In this document: in pieces, positions 32,324 to 50,100 of the stretch
Numbering within the stretch: position 1 is the stretch's first letter
How the letters are laid out: each line of letters begins with the position of its first letter
Assembly (NCBI GenBank): GCA_016711205.1
Contig: JADJTM010000001.1
Location: forward strand, 310,001 to 374,000
From: Micropruina sp.
GTDB taxonomy: Bacteria; Actinomycetota; Actinomycetes; Propionibacteriales; Propionibacteriaceae
Direction: 5' to 3'
Length of the DNA: 64,000 nucleotides
Made by a program: the position numbers and the translations under genes
The notes under the pieces: model-generated
Told to the model about the DNA's origin: nothing
What the model saw: the letters and a program-made list of their open reading frames with translations, nothing else
Databases searched by the model: none

Positions 32324-33025
32324 ATGAAGCGAAGCAAGGCTTACCGGGCCGCCGCCGAGAACCGCGACGCCGCCCAGCTGTACAGCGCCGAAGAGGCGTT
32401 GACCCTCGTCAAGGACAATGCCAGCGCCAAGTTCGACGAGACCGTCGAGGTGGCCATGCGCCTGGGCGTCGATCCCCGCAAGGCGGACCAGATGGTTCGC
32501 GGCACCGTCAACCTTCCCAACGGCACCGGCAAGACGGCACGGGTCCTCGTCTTCGCCACCGGTGACCGGGCGGCGGAGGCGACCGCTGCGGGTGCCGACG
32601 AGGTGGGTGCGGACGAGCTGATCGAGAAGATCACCGGCGGCTACCTCGACTTCGACGCGGTGGTGGCCACGCCCGACATGATGGGCAAGGTCGGCCGGCT
32701 GGGCCGGGTGCTCGGCCCGCGTGGCCTGATGCCGAACCCGAAGACCGGCACCGTCACCATGGACGTCGCCAAGGCCGTCAGCGACATCAAGGGCGGCAAG
32801 ATCGAGTTCCGGGTCGACCGGCACGCCAACCTGTGCTTCGTGGTGGGCAAGGCGTCCTTCAGCCCCGAGCAGCTCAGCCAGAACTATTTCGCCGCGCTGG
32901 ACGAGGTGCTGCGGCTCAAGCCGTCCGCGTCCAAGGGCCGGTACCTGCGCAAGGTCACGGTGTCGTCCACCATGGGCCCGGGCGTCAGCGTCGACCCGAC
33001 GCGGGTCAAGCCCGCCGAGGACTGA
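32324..33025 (+). CDS. rplA: 50S ribosomal protein L1
   Basis: A 233-aa protein behind AAGGAGA. Motifs: KRSKAYRAAAENRDAAQLYS, RLGVDPRKADQMVRGTVNLP, GTGKTARVLVFATGD and RGLMPNPKTGTVTMDVAKAV, with SSTMGPGVSVDP at the end. It is the L1 stalk protein and, in other bacteria, the translational repressor of the rplKA message. The 119-bp gap after rplK contains the dyad CTGGTC-N12-GACCAG of a dispersed repeat family. Confidence 0.97.
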   Translation: MKRSKAYRAAAENRDAAQLYSAEEALTLVKDNASAKFDETVEVAMRLGVDPRKADQMVRGTVNLPNGTGKTARVLVFATGDRAAEATAAGADEVGADELIEKITGGYLDFDAVVATPDMMGKVGRLGRVLGPRGLMPNPKTGTVTMDVAKAVSDIKGGKIEFRVDRHANLCFVVGKASFSPEQLSQNYFAALDEVLRLKPSASKGRYLRKVTVSSTMGPGVSVDPTRVKPAED

Positions 33026-33040
33026 GTCGATCACCGATGC

Positions 33041-33068
33041 GGCCCGGCTCCCGATGGGGGGTCGGGCC
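33041..33068 (+). terminator. Hairpin after rplA
   Basis: GGCCCGG (33041-33047) pairs with TCGGGCC (33062-33068); no long T run, so termination may be partial. Confidence 0.5.
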
Positions 33069-33164
33069 GTTCGGTCGTCTGTAAGTGCCGCGGTTCTGGG
33101 CGGTGGCAAGCGTGAGTCAGCTCGCGATTTGGTTGCCGGCGCGCCGTTGCCGTAGGCTGGCGGA

Positions 33165-33283
33165 AGCCGAAGACCGCTGGTGACACCGCTCGGTGTCCTA
33201 AGGATCAACGATCGCCCGCGCAGGTATTCCTGAACAGCTCGTCACGAGTTCGCCCCGGATTGCCTTGCGCGCCGGGGTTTTTC
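33165..33283 (+). ncRNA. L10 leader RNA with attenuator-like hairpin
   Basis: The rplJ 5' leader contains CCGAAGACCGCTGGTGACAC, like the kink-turn region of actinobacterial L10 leaders. The final CCCCGG/CCGGGG hairpin (33253-33277) is followed by TTTTT (33278-33282). In other bacteria L10(L12)4 binds this leader to repress rplJL. Assigned by position and sequence resemblance. Confidence 0.65.
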
Positions 33284-33323
33284 CATGTGGTCGTCGGCAT
33301 CGACGGAAGTGGGAAGGAGACTC

Positions 33324-33911
33324 ATGGCGAGGGCAGACAAGGCCACAGCCGTTGAGGAGCTGAAGGACAGCTTCACCAACGCGGCTGCTGCTGTACTGAC
33401 CGAGTACCGCGGTCTCACCGTGAAGAGCCTGCAGCAGTTGCGCAGGTCTCTGGGTGAGAACGCCACCTACGCCGTCGCGAAGAACACGCTGACGACGATC
33501 GCAGCCCGCGAGGCGGGTATCGAGGGCCTGGAGGCACAGCTTTCCGGTCCGACTGCGATCACCTTCATCTCTGGCGACGTTGCGACCGTCGCCAAGGGAC
33601 TGCGTGACTTCGCGAAGGCGAACCCGCATCTGGTCATCAAGGGTGGCGTCATGGACGGTCGCGTCCTCGACGCCGACGGGGTCAAGAAGCTGGCCGACCT
33701 GGAGTCGCGCGAGGTTCTGCTCGCAAAGCTCGCAGGTGCCATGAACGGCAACCTGGCCAAGGCCGCAGGCCTGTTCGCCGCCCCGCTCAGCCAGGCCGCT
33801 CGCGTCCTGGCCGCGCTGCATGACCAGAAGCAGGCCGGGACGACCCCGGCAACCGATGCAGCACCCGCTGCGGAGGCCACCGAAGACGCGGCTGACGCTG
33901 CATCGAAGTAA
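33324..33911 (+). CDS. rplJ: 50S ribosomal protein L10
   Basis: A 195-aa protein from the ATG at 33324 (Shine-Dalgarno GGAAGGAG); the open frame upstream belongs to the leader. MARADKATAVEELKDSFTNA, VLTEYRGLTVKSLQQLRRSL, YAVAKNTLTTIAAREAG and a C-terminal helix binding L7/L12 dimers are visible. It anchors the L12 stalk and is the expected autoregulator through the leader RNA. Confidence 0.96.
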   Translation: MARADKATAVEELKDSFTNAAAAVLTEYRGLTVKSLQQLRRSLGENATYAVAKNTLTTIAAREAGIEGLEAQLSGPTAITFISGDVATVAKGLRDFAKANPHLVIKGGVMDGRVLDADGVKKLADLESREVLLAKLAGAMNGNLAKAAGLFAAPLSQAARVLAALHDQKQAGTTPATDAAPAAEATEDAADAASK

Positions 33912-33929
33912 GACGAAAGGAACATCACC

Positions 33930-34325
33930 ATGGCGAAGCTCAGCACTGACGACCTCCTCGAGGCCTTCAAAGAGATGACCCTGATCGAACTCTCCGAGTT
34001 CGTGAAGCAGTTCGAAGACACCTTCGGCGTCACCGCCGCCGCCCCGGTGGCCGCCGCCGCCGCGCCCGCCGCCGCCGGCGGTGCCGGTGAGGCAGCCGAA
34101 GAAGAAGAGGTCAGCAACGAGGTCGACGTGATCCTCGAGTCCGCTGGCGACAAGAAGATCCAGGTCATCAAAGAGGTGCGTGCGCTCACCAGCCTGGGCC
34201 TGAAGGAGGCCAAGGATCTCGTCGAGGCCGCTCCGAAGGCCGTCCTGGAGAAGGTCACCCGCGAGGCCGCTGCCAAGGCGAAGGAGGCCCTCGAGGCCGC
34301 CGGTGCCGCAGTCAGCGTCAAGTGA
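33930..34325 (+). CDS. rplL: 50S ribosomal protein L7/L12
   Basis: A 131-aa protein with an N-terminal dimerisation helix pair (LSTDDLLEAFKEMTLIELSE), an Ala-rich hinge (APVAAAAAPAAAGGAGEAAE), and the C-terminal domain KKIQVIKEVRALTSLGLKEA KDLVEAAPKAV that recruits translation factors. ATG behind GAAAGGA, 18 bp after rplJ. Confidence 0.97.
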   Translation: MAKLSTDDLLEAFKEMTLIELSEFVKQFEDTFGVTAAAPVAAAAAPAAAGGAGEAAEEEEVSNEVDVILESAGDKKIQVIKEVRALTSLGLKEAKDLVEAAPKAVLEKVTREAAAKAKEALEAAGAAVSVK

Positions 34326-34358
34326 GCTGATCGACCCGGTTCGCGGCAGAACCCAAGC

Positions 34359-34388
34359 AGCGGCGGAACCCCTCGGGGTTCCGCCGCT
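34359..34388 (+). terminator. Terminator after rplL
   Basis: A 14-bp perfect stem AGCGGCGGAACCCC / GGGGTTCCGCCGCT with a 2-base loop, followed by CGTCTGT. It separates rplJL from the peptide-regulator module and from rpoBC. Confidence 0.85.
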
Positions 34389-34654
34389 CGTCTGTCCAGG
34401 TGCCGTTGGGTGCAATCGGATGACCCACGGCTGCTCCGGCCCGATCCACTTCTCACGCGGGCGTCGACTGACGGCGGCACGCAGGTCATGGCGATCGGAC
34501 TGCCCGTTGGCGCTGGGCGTGCCACGGACGCGTCGCACAGTCCCAGGCGCCTGAGAGCAAGCCGGGCGGTCTGGCCGGATTCACCGATCTGCGCCCTGGG
34601 TGCGCCGGCCACGCTCAGTAGACGACCCGCACAAGGTGCCTGCCAAACACAAAC
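34389..34654. other. Non-coding gap between rplL terminator and peptide module
   Basis: About 265 bp. I see no gene with convincing start, Shine-Dalgarno and codon use, and no clear repeat. Confidence 0.5.
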
Positions 34655-34683
34655 CGGCGGCGGAGCGCTGGGCTCCGCCGCCG
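34655..34683 (-). terminator. Terminator of the secreted-peptide gene
   Basis: On the minus strand, CGGCGGCGGAGC and GCTCCGCCGCCG form a 12-bp stem with a 5-nt loop, followed by GTTTGTGTTTGG. It lies ~43 bp after the stop of the 46-aa gene and faces it in the correct orientation. Confidence 0.75.
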
Positions 34684-34725
34684 ATCGGTCTGCGGGGGTG
34701 GGGGGCTAGATCGGTGAGTGCAGGG

Positions 34726-34866
34726 TCACTTGATATTGCGGATGGGCTTGCTGGTCGGCCAATCACTGAAGCCGCCGGCATGGTCTTGGCCCGCGGTCAC
34801 GGGAATGACCACGATGGCGAGTAGGGCTGCCGCGGCCACGAAGGCCTTGCGAAGAGTCTTGTTCAT
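34726..34866 (-). CDS. 46-aa secreted peptide precursor (candidate signalling peptide)
   Basis: ATG at 34866 behind GGGGGAAGC, stop TGA at 34728-34726. The N terminus is a signal peptide: basic MNKTLRK, hydrophobic AFVAAAALLAIVVIPV, cleavage probable after VTA or VTAG. The mature part is only about 20 residues (QDHAGGFSDWPTSKPIRNIK). It has its own sigma-A-type promoter (TTGACA-N17-TAGGTT) and terminator, and is divergent from an HTH-TPR regulator 106 bp away. That layout is the one of RRNPP pheromone/receptor pairs. There are no cysteines or lanthipeptide-like signs. Expression and export are very likely from the sequence; a signalling role is inference. Confidence 0.7.
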   Translation of the reverse strand: MNKTLRKAFVAAAALLAIVVIPVTAGQDHAGGFSDWPTSKPIRNIK

Positions 34867-34902
34867 GCTTCCCCCGGGAAAAGTGGTGTTCTCTATTGAC
34901 AA

Positions 34903-34931
34903 AACCTACCGAGACTTGACGAGGGTGTCAA
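34903..34931 (-). promoter_or_regulatory. Peptide-gene promoter with overlapping dyad operator
   Basis: On the minus strand TTGACA (34931-34926), 17-bp spacer, TAGGTT (34908-34903). The dyad TTGAC-N6-GTCAA (34916-34931) covers the -35 box and the start of the spacer. A bound regulator would block or reposition RNA polymerase. The same dyad recurs at 36258-36273. Confidence 0.7.
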
Positions 34932-34972
34932 CTAGTGGTCAGATTGGGGTGAATGCTCCCAGGAGGTGCGCG

Positions 34973-36277
34973 TTGACGGCTTCGCTTGCCCACAACGGGT
35001 TCGGCGCGCGGCTGCGCCAGACCCGAAAACGTCTCGGTATGTCGCAGGCCGCGGTAGGTGGCGACCGTTACAGCGGTAGCTACATCTCCCATCTGGAGAG
35101 TGGCCGTCGCTCGGCCTCTCCCGACGTCATTGAGTTTCTGGCCATGCGCATGGGTGTCACAGCCGATGAACTGGGCATGGAGCCGTCCATGCGGTCAATA
35201 GTTGACAAGTATGACAACACGCAGGCGCTGGAACACCTTCTTGTCGCAGAACGCGCGTGGCACGACCGCGACTGGGCCACCGCGGGCGAGCTCGCCACCA
35301 GGGCGGCCGCCTCAGCTCTGCAGGCGGGGCAACCCGAACGGCACTGGCAGGCGCTGTACGTGCAGACGCAGGCGGCGCTGAACGAGGGCAACCACGCCGA
35401 CGCGATCCACTTCGCCGAGCAACTCGCCGCGCATCCGGTCGCGGTCGCATCACCCACGCTGCGTGCGCAGGCACTGTGCCTGTCGGCCACCGCGCATCGC
35501 GTCGGTGACGAACTGCCGATGGCCCTGGTGCACGCCGGGCAGGCGGTTGAACTGGCCCGCGACGCGCCCCCGATCGTGCTGGCCGACGCCCTCACCTGCC
35601 TTATCAGCGCCGCTTTCGAAGCCGGACGCCCCACCGCTGAGACCGATCGGTTGTGCCGCCGGCTCGAGGACGTGTCGCTGCACGTGGAGTCGGTGCACGC
35701 CAGAGGAGTGCTCTACTGGACGCTGGGTACGGCGGCTTTCCGCTCGGGCAACGTGGCCAAGGGGCTGGAACTGCACGATCGGGCCATGGAACTGCTCAGC
35801 CCCAAGCGCGACCTGCGCATGTGGCTACGGCTCAACCGGTCGGCGGCCACGTGTCGCCTCGACGCCGGCATCACCGGCGGCGTGCGCGAGCTGCTCGAGG
35901 TGGCGGGCAACGGGCTGCGCTTGATCGGCAGTGAGTACGACCTGTTCGAGTTGCGCCACGCCGAAGCGAAGCTGGTTCAGCTGGAGGGCCGTCCGGACGA
36001 GGCTCGCGAGCTGATCCTCGCCCTGATCGCTGACCCGGCCATGAGCCGAGCGGCGAGCACCAACGGCATCGCGGAGGAGCTGCTGGCCGACATCGAGCTC
36101 GATCTGGGGCACCGCGAGGCAGCCCGTGCGGCGTTCGTGCGGGCCGCCGGCCTGTACGGCATTCAGGAGCAGTACCGCCGGGCGAACCAGTGCTGGCAGC
36201 GCGCCGCCGACCTGGAAAACGCGCTGTCCACCATGTGGACTCTGTCGCAGACCCTGCTTGACAGCTCAGTCAAGTGA
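34973..36277 (+). CDS. HTH (XRE) - TPR regulator, RRNPP-like architecture
   Basis: A 434-aa protein from the TTG at 34973, chosen because a perfect AGGAGG lies six bases upstream; the longer open frame has no such signal. Residues ~9-68 are an XRE helix-turn-helix (GARLRQTRKRLGMSQAAVGG, SGSYISHLESGRRSASPDVI). Residues ~75-425 are TPR-like helical repeats (ERAWHDRDWATAGELATRAA, LRAQALCLSATAHRVGDEL, HARGVLYWTLGTAAFRSGNV). HTH plus TPR with a divergent exported peptide is the layout of Rgg/PlcR/PrgX-type receptors. Similar HTH-TPR regulators without peptides also exist in actinobacteria, so a purely intracellular ligand is possible. It probably binds the TTGAC-N6-GTCAA sites. Confidence 0.85.
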   Translation: MTASLAHNGFGARLRQTRKRLGMSQAAVGGDRYSGSYISHLESGRRSASPDVIEFLAMRMGVTADELGMEPSMRSIVDKYDNTQALEHLLVAERAWHDRDWATAGELATRAAASALQAGQPERHWQALYVQTQAALNEGNHADAIHFAEQLAAHPVAVASPTLRAQALCLSATAHRVGDELPMALVHAGQAVELARDAPPIVLADALTCLISAAFEAGRPTAETDRLCRRLEDVSLHVESVHARGVLYWTLGTAAFRSGNVAKGLELHDRAMELLSPKRDLRMWLRLNRSAATCRLDAGITGGVRELLEVAGNGLRLIGSEYDLFELRHAEAKLVQLEGRPDEARELILALIADPAMSRAASTNGIAEELLADIELDLGHREAARAAFVRAAGLYGIQEQYRRANQCWQRAADLENALSTMWTLSQTLLDSSVK

Positions 36278-36288
36278 TGGTCTAGTTG
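36258..36288 (+). promoter_or_regulatory. Second dyad operator/promoter at the regulator 3' end
   Basis: TTGACAGCTCAGTCAA (36258-36273) repeats the TTGAC-N6-GTCAA dyad within the last codons of the regulator gene. Its TTGACA can act as -35 with TAGTTG (36283-36288) as -10 (19-bp spacer). It would start a transcript at about 36293. Confidence 0.55.
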
Positions 36289-36292
36289 GAGC

Positions 36293-36455
36293 TGTCGACG
36301 GCACAACCCCCCGATAGTTCCGTTGATAAGCACTGCTGATCGGTGCTCGCCTTGTGAGTTTCCTCCCGTTGCCCGAGGCGAGCACCGATTAGTGCGTTAG
36401 GGGTCCCCCGCCCCGGGAGTCTGAGCCGCCGTCGATGACGGCGGCTCCTCCGTTT
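36293..36455 (+). ncRNA. Candidate small RNA between the regulator and rpoB
   Basis: No convincing ORF. It contains a 14-bp stem ATCGGTGCTCGCCT (36339-36352) / AGGCGAGCACCGAT (36376-36389) with a 23-nt pyrimidine-rich loop (TTTCCTCCCG). It ends with a Rho-independent terminator, AGCCGCCGTC-GAT-GACGGCGGCT (36424-36446) then CCTCCGTTTT. With the operator-bearing promoter at 36258 this would be a ~160-nt regulated RNA. The terminator could instead simply end the regulator mRNA. Confidence 0.45.
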
Positions 36456-36926
36456 TCTGGGCACCGTACGTTTGACCGGCCCCCCGCGACTGACGGACCT
36501 CCTCCCGTTCGCGGGCTGTCGTCGTCCTCAGGTCCTTCTGTTTCGGGCCGCCGCTGCGTCGCGCGTCCTTTCAGTGCAAGCCGACCGCGGGTCGCGCGAG
36601 TGCGGAGTGGACGGCAGCTGGGCGACCCGGCCCGGGTTCACACCCGCAGGCACTTCGACGAGAGATCGGCGCGCGGACATTGCGCCGGGCATCGCCCGGT
36701 CAGGCACGCACCGGAGTAGACTCCGAGCGCGCCGAGCAGTCCGGCCGGTGCCTCGACGTCGAGGCACCAGGTGTGCCGGCGCCGATGGTGCCTGCCGATT
36801 TGGCATCGCGCACGACGTGTACTAAAGTCGACCCTTGCCCATCGCTCACCAACGACCCGTGATTTGACGCGGGCCGTTCTGCGTGCAAAGAACCGCTGAC
36901 GGCGGGATTCTTGGAAGGACCATACC
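36456..36926 (+). promoter_or_regulatory. rpoB upstream/leader region
   Basis: About 470 bp without a gene. It holds a perfect 22-bp palindrome at 36747-36768 (half-site GGTGCCTCGAC) and another GGTGCCT at 36787. A possible promoter for rpoBC has GATTTG (36797) or TTGGCA (36800) with TACTAA (36820-36825). The rpoB Shine-Dalgarno GGAAGGA is at 36913-36919. Confidence 0.5.
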
Positions 36927-40399
<3,473 letters not shown>

Positions 40400-40505
40400 C
40401 CGATCGACCCGCGACGGGGCATGAGCGCGACCGAGCGGGCCAGCCCCAGCCCCTGGCGAGCACCACCCGTCATGACCAACAGAAGACGAGCAGAGGAAAC
40501 ACCAA

Positions 40506-44387
<3,882 letters not shown>

Positions 44388-44406
44388 TTTCGCGATTCAC
44401 ACGGAC

Positions 44407-44430
44407 GGGCGGTTCCTTCGGGAGCCGCCC
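44407..44430 (+). terminator. Terminator after rpoC
   Basis: GGGCGGTTCC-TTCG-GGAGCCGCCC (one G-T pair) followed by GTTTTCG. Confidence 0.8.
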
Positions 44431-44490
44431 GTTTTCGTCGGTCGCGACCCATACCGTCGGTCTATCTTGTCCGGACCTTGGTTGCCTGGG

Positions 44491-44667
44491 GTCCGGAGCG
44501 GAGGGGGCGCCCGTCCCCGGCCAACCAGCCTCGCTCGCTTGCTCCCTCGGCGGCCAGACCCTCTCCACACGAAGTGTCGAATCGAGCGGACTGGGCAGGC
44601 CGAGGAACGAGGCCGCCAGACCGGTCGAGGAATACGACCGGGAACGGATGCCCCCTCCGCCCCGGAC
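44491..44667. repeat. Long imperfect inverted repeat between rpoC and rpiB
   Basis: The 28-bp arms at 44491-44518 and 44640-44667 match at 24 of 28 positions; they start GTCCGG(A/G)GCGGAGGGGGC. They enclose ~120 bp that itself holds shorter complementary tracts. No gene is seen in this 360-bp gap. It could be a MITE-like element or a long RNA hairpin. Confidence 0.55.
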
Positions 44668-44750
44668 AGTTCGCAGCGTTCGACCAGCCGCCGTTCGAGC
44701 GCACCGTGGCCGGCGATGACCGGTCGTGAGTTCTACCCTAGGCTCGTGTC

Positions 44751-45239
44751 ATGAGGATCGTTGCGCACAGTGACCACGCCGCGGTGGCCATCCGGCTGGA
44801 GATGATCGAGCAGGCCCGCGAAATGGGCCACCAGGTGGACGATCTGGGGCCGGCCGAGGGCGAGCGGGTCGACTACCCGTACGCCGGCGCCTTGGTGGGG
44901 CATAAGGTGGCCTCGGGTGAGTACGACCTGGGGCTGCTCGCCTGCGGCACCGGGGTGGGCATCTCGATGGCGGCCAACAAGGTGCCCGGTGCCCGCGCGG
45001 TGGTGTGCTCCGAGCCGTACACCGCACGACTGTCGCGCGAGCACAACGCGTCCAACATCGTCTCGGTCGGGGCGCGTGTGGTCGGGCCGGGGGAGGCCCG
45101 GATGATCGTCGAGGCCTTCCTGGCCGCCGAGCCGGCCGGCGGACGGCACGCCGAGCGCGTCGAGATGCTCAAGGCGCTGGACGACCAGCAGCTCGACCTG
45201 CAGATTCTGCGCGCGATGGGTCCGGCGGCGCAGTCGTGA
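44751..45239 (+). CDS. rpiB: Ribose-5-phosphate isomerase B family protein
   Basis: A 162-aa RpiB/LacAB-fold protein interconverting ribose 5-phosphate and ribulose 5-phosphate in the pentose phosphate pathway. Motifs: RIVAHSDHAAVAIRLEMIEQ, GPAEGERVDYPYAGALVGHK, the active-site loop LLACGTGVGISMAANKVPG (Cys as in RpiB) and SREHNASNIVSVGARVVGPG. Start ATG. Its place between rpoC and rpsL is unusual. The substrate may be another aldose phosphate, since RpiB-like enzymes vary. Confidence 0.85.
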   Translation: MRIVAHSDHAAVAIRLEMIEQAREMGHQVDDLGPAEGERVDYPYAGALVGHKVASGEYDLGLLACGTGVGISMAANKVPGARAVVCSEPYTARLSREHNASNIVSVGARVVGPGEARMIVEAFLAAEPAGGRHAERVEMLKALDDQQLDLQILRAMGPAAQS

Positions 45240-45260
45240 CCCGACGCGTACCCCGTCCGG

Positions 45261-45332
45261 CACTCTGCTGCCCGCGTGATGACTCTGCTGCCTTCGTACG
45301 GGCAGCAGAGTGCACGTAAAGGCAGCAGAGTG
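45261..45332. repeat. Four-copy ACTCTGCTGCC array, two forward and two inverted, 20-bp period
   Basis: Copies at 45261-45272 and 45281-45292 ((C/G)ACTCTGCTGCC) and inverted at 45301-45312 and 45321-45332 (GGCAGCAGAGTG). The start-to-start distance is exactly 20 bp throughout, and the dyad axis is at ~45296. It lies in the 296-bp gap before rpsL. It may be a stacked operator (two helical turns per site) or a nested hairpin. The rest of the gap shows nothing else. Confidence 0.8.
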
Positions 45333-45535
45333 ATCGGCTCGGGCCCGTAACCGCGTCCCGAAGGGGCTGTTTTTGCGATCCTGCCGGGCTAACGGTAATC
45401 TTGGGCGTTGTGTTCGGGTGACCGAACCATCACGTGTGCCCGCCGTGACGACTACGTCCGACGAAGCGACACCCCGAAGCGAAACTGCGTTCGCAAGAAC
45501 GTGCCTCTACCCACGACGGAAAGTGATACCAGCCG

Positions 45536-45907
45536 GTGCCCACCATCCAGCAGTTGGTCCGCAAGGGCCGCACTGACAAGGTCAGCAAGAACAAGACGCC
45601 CGCGCTCAAGGGATCCCCGCAGCGCCGTGGCGTGTGCACGCGGGTGTACACCACCACCCCGAAGAAGCCGAACTCGGCGCTGCGCAAGGTGGCTCGCGTC
45701 CGGCTGTCGTCCGGCATCGAGGTCACGGCCTACATTCCCGGCGTCGGCCACAACTTGCAGGAGCACTCGATGGTGCTCGTGCGTGGCGGTCGTGTGAAAG
45801 ACCTGCCCGGAGTTCGCTACAAGATCATCCGCGGATCGCTCGACACCCAGGGTGTCAAGAACCGCAAGCAGGCTCGCAGCCGCTACGGCGCGAAGAAGGA
45901 GAAGTAA
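45536..45907 (+). CDS. rpsL: 30S ribosomal protein S12
   Basis: A 123-aa protein from the GTG at 45536. Sequence PTIQQLVRKGRTDKVSKNKT, QRRGVCTRVYTTTPKKPNSA, GHNLQEHSMVLVRGGRVKDL is diagnostic. Lys is present at both classic streptomycin positions (TPKKPNS and GGRVKDLPG), the sensitive genotype. The stop overlaps the rpsG start (TAATG). Confidence 0.97.
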   Translation: MPTIQQLVRKGRTDKVSKNKTPALKGSPQRRGVCTRVYTTTPKKPNSALRKVARVRLSSGIEVTAYIPGVGHNLQEHSMVLVRGGRVKDLPGVRYKIIRGSLDTQGVKNRKQARSRYGAKKEK

Positions 45908-46377
45908 TGCCTCGCAAGGGTCCCGCCCCGAAGCGCCCGGTCGTCGTCGATCCGGTCTACGGCTCGCCGCTGGTCTCCCAGCTGGTCAGCAAGATCCTGC
46001 TGGACGGCAAGAAGACCACCGCGCAGAACATCGTCTACTCCGCTCTTGAGGGCACCCGGGCCAAGACCGGCGTTGATCCCGTGCAGACCCTCAAGAAGGC
46101 CCTGGACAACATTCGCCCCGCGCTCGAGGTCAAGAGCCGTCGCGTCGGCGGCGCCACCTACCAGGTGCCCATCGAGGTCAAGCCGGCCCGGGCCACCACC
46201 CTCGCCATGCGCTGGCTGGTCAGCTTCTCGCGCGCCCGTCGCGAGAAGACCATGACCGAGCGCCTGATGAACGAGCTGCTGGACGCGTCCAACGGCCTGG
46301 GTGCGTCGGTCAAGCGCCGCGAAGACACGCACAAGATGGCCGAGGCGAACCGCGCCTTCGCTCATTACCGCTGGTGA
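45907..46377 (+). CDS. rpsG: 30S ribosomal protein S7
   Basis: A 156-aa protein from the ATG at 45907 (MPRKGPAPKRPVVVDPVYGS), overlapping rpsL by one base; the open frame before it is not coding. VGGATYQVPIEVKPARATTL, ALRWL-type helix (AMRWLVSFSRARREKTMTER) and HKMAEANRAFAHYRW complete the family signature. It nucleates the 30S head and binds the str message in other bacteria. Confidence 0.97.
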   Translation: MPRKGPAPKRPVVVDPVYGSPLVSQLVSKILLDGKKTTAQNIVYSALEGTRAKTGVDPVQTLKKALDNIRPALEVKSRRVGGATYQVPIEVKPARATTLAMRWLVSFSRARREKTMTERLMNELLDASNGLGASVKRREDTHKMAEANRAFAHYRW

Positions 46378-46467
46378 TCTGAGGCTCTCCACCCGGGCGA
46401 TCCCTGGGGGAGAGCTTCTCGCCTGCCCGCCCACACGTACAGAATCAAGAATTCGAGGAACCCGACT

Positions 46468-48579
<2,112 letters not shown>

Positions 48580-48714
48580 GTTTGACTCCACCGCGACCGT
48601 AGACAAGACTTGGTAGGGTTCGTGCCCGCTCGGGCATGACCGTGACCAGGGAACATACACCCAACCAAACGACGCCGCGCGAACCGCGCGTGGCGACATC
48701 ATGAAGGAGCCTCA

Positions 48715-49908
<1,194 letters not shown>

Positions 49909-49924
49909 TCTGAGAACTCCCTGC

Positions 49925-49950
49925 AAGACCCCCGCCGCGGCGGGGGTCTT
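49925..49950 (+). terminator. Terminator after tuf
   Basis: A 12-bp perfect stem AAGACCCCCGCC-GC-GGCGGGGGTCTT followed by GTGCTGT. Confidence 0.85.
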
Positions 49951-50100
49951 GTGCTGTCGGGATCTGCTGCGTACTACGGACTGTCGTAGCAGAGCTGAAC
50001 AGCTGACGAAAAAGTCGGCGGGTCAGGATGGCGCTGTGGGCATTGGCCGTCAATACTTACCTGAGGCTTACCTAACCACATAACCACAGGAGAGTTCCCA

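Noticed and set aside
34718..34972. An N-terminal extension of the HTH-TPR regulator (in-frame open sequence back to 34718)
   Set aside because: The AGGAGG and TTG at 34973 give a good start directly before the HTH, and the upstream part overlaps the divergent peptide gene and its promoter.
45845..45865. GACACCC-A-GGGTGTC dyad inside rpsL
   Set aside because: It lies in conserved S12 coding sequence (LDTQGVKN) and is explained by codon choice.
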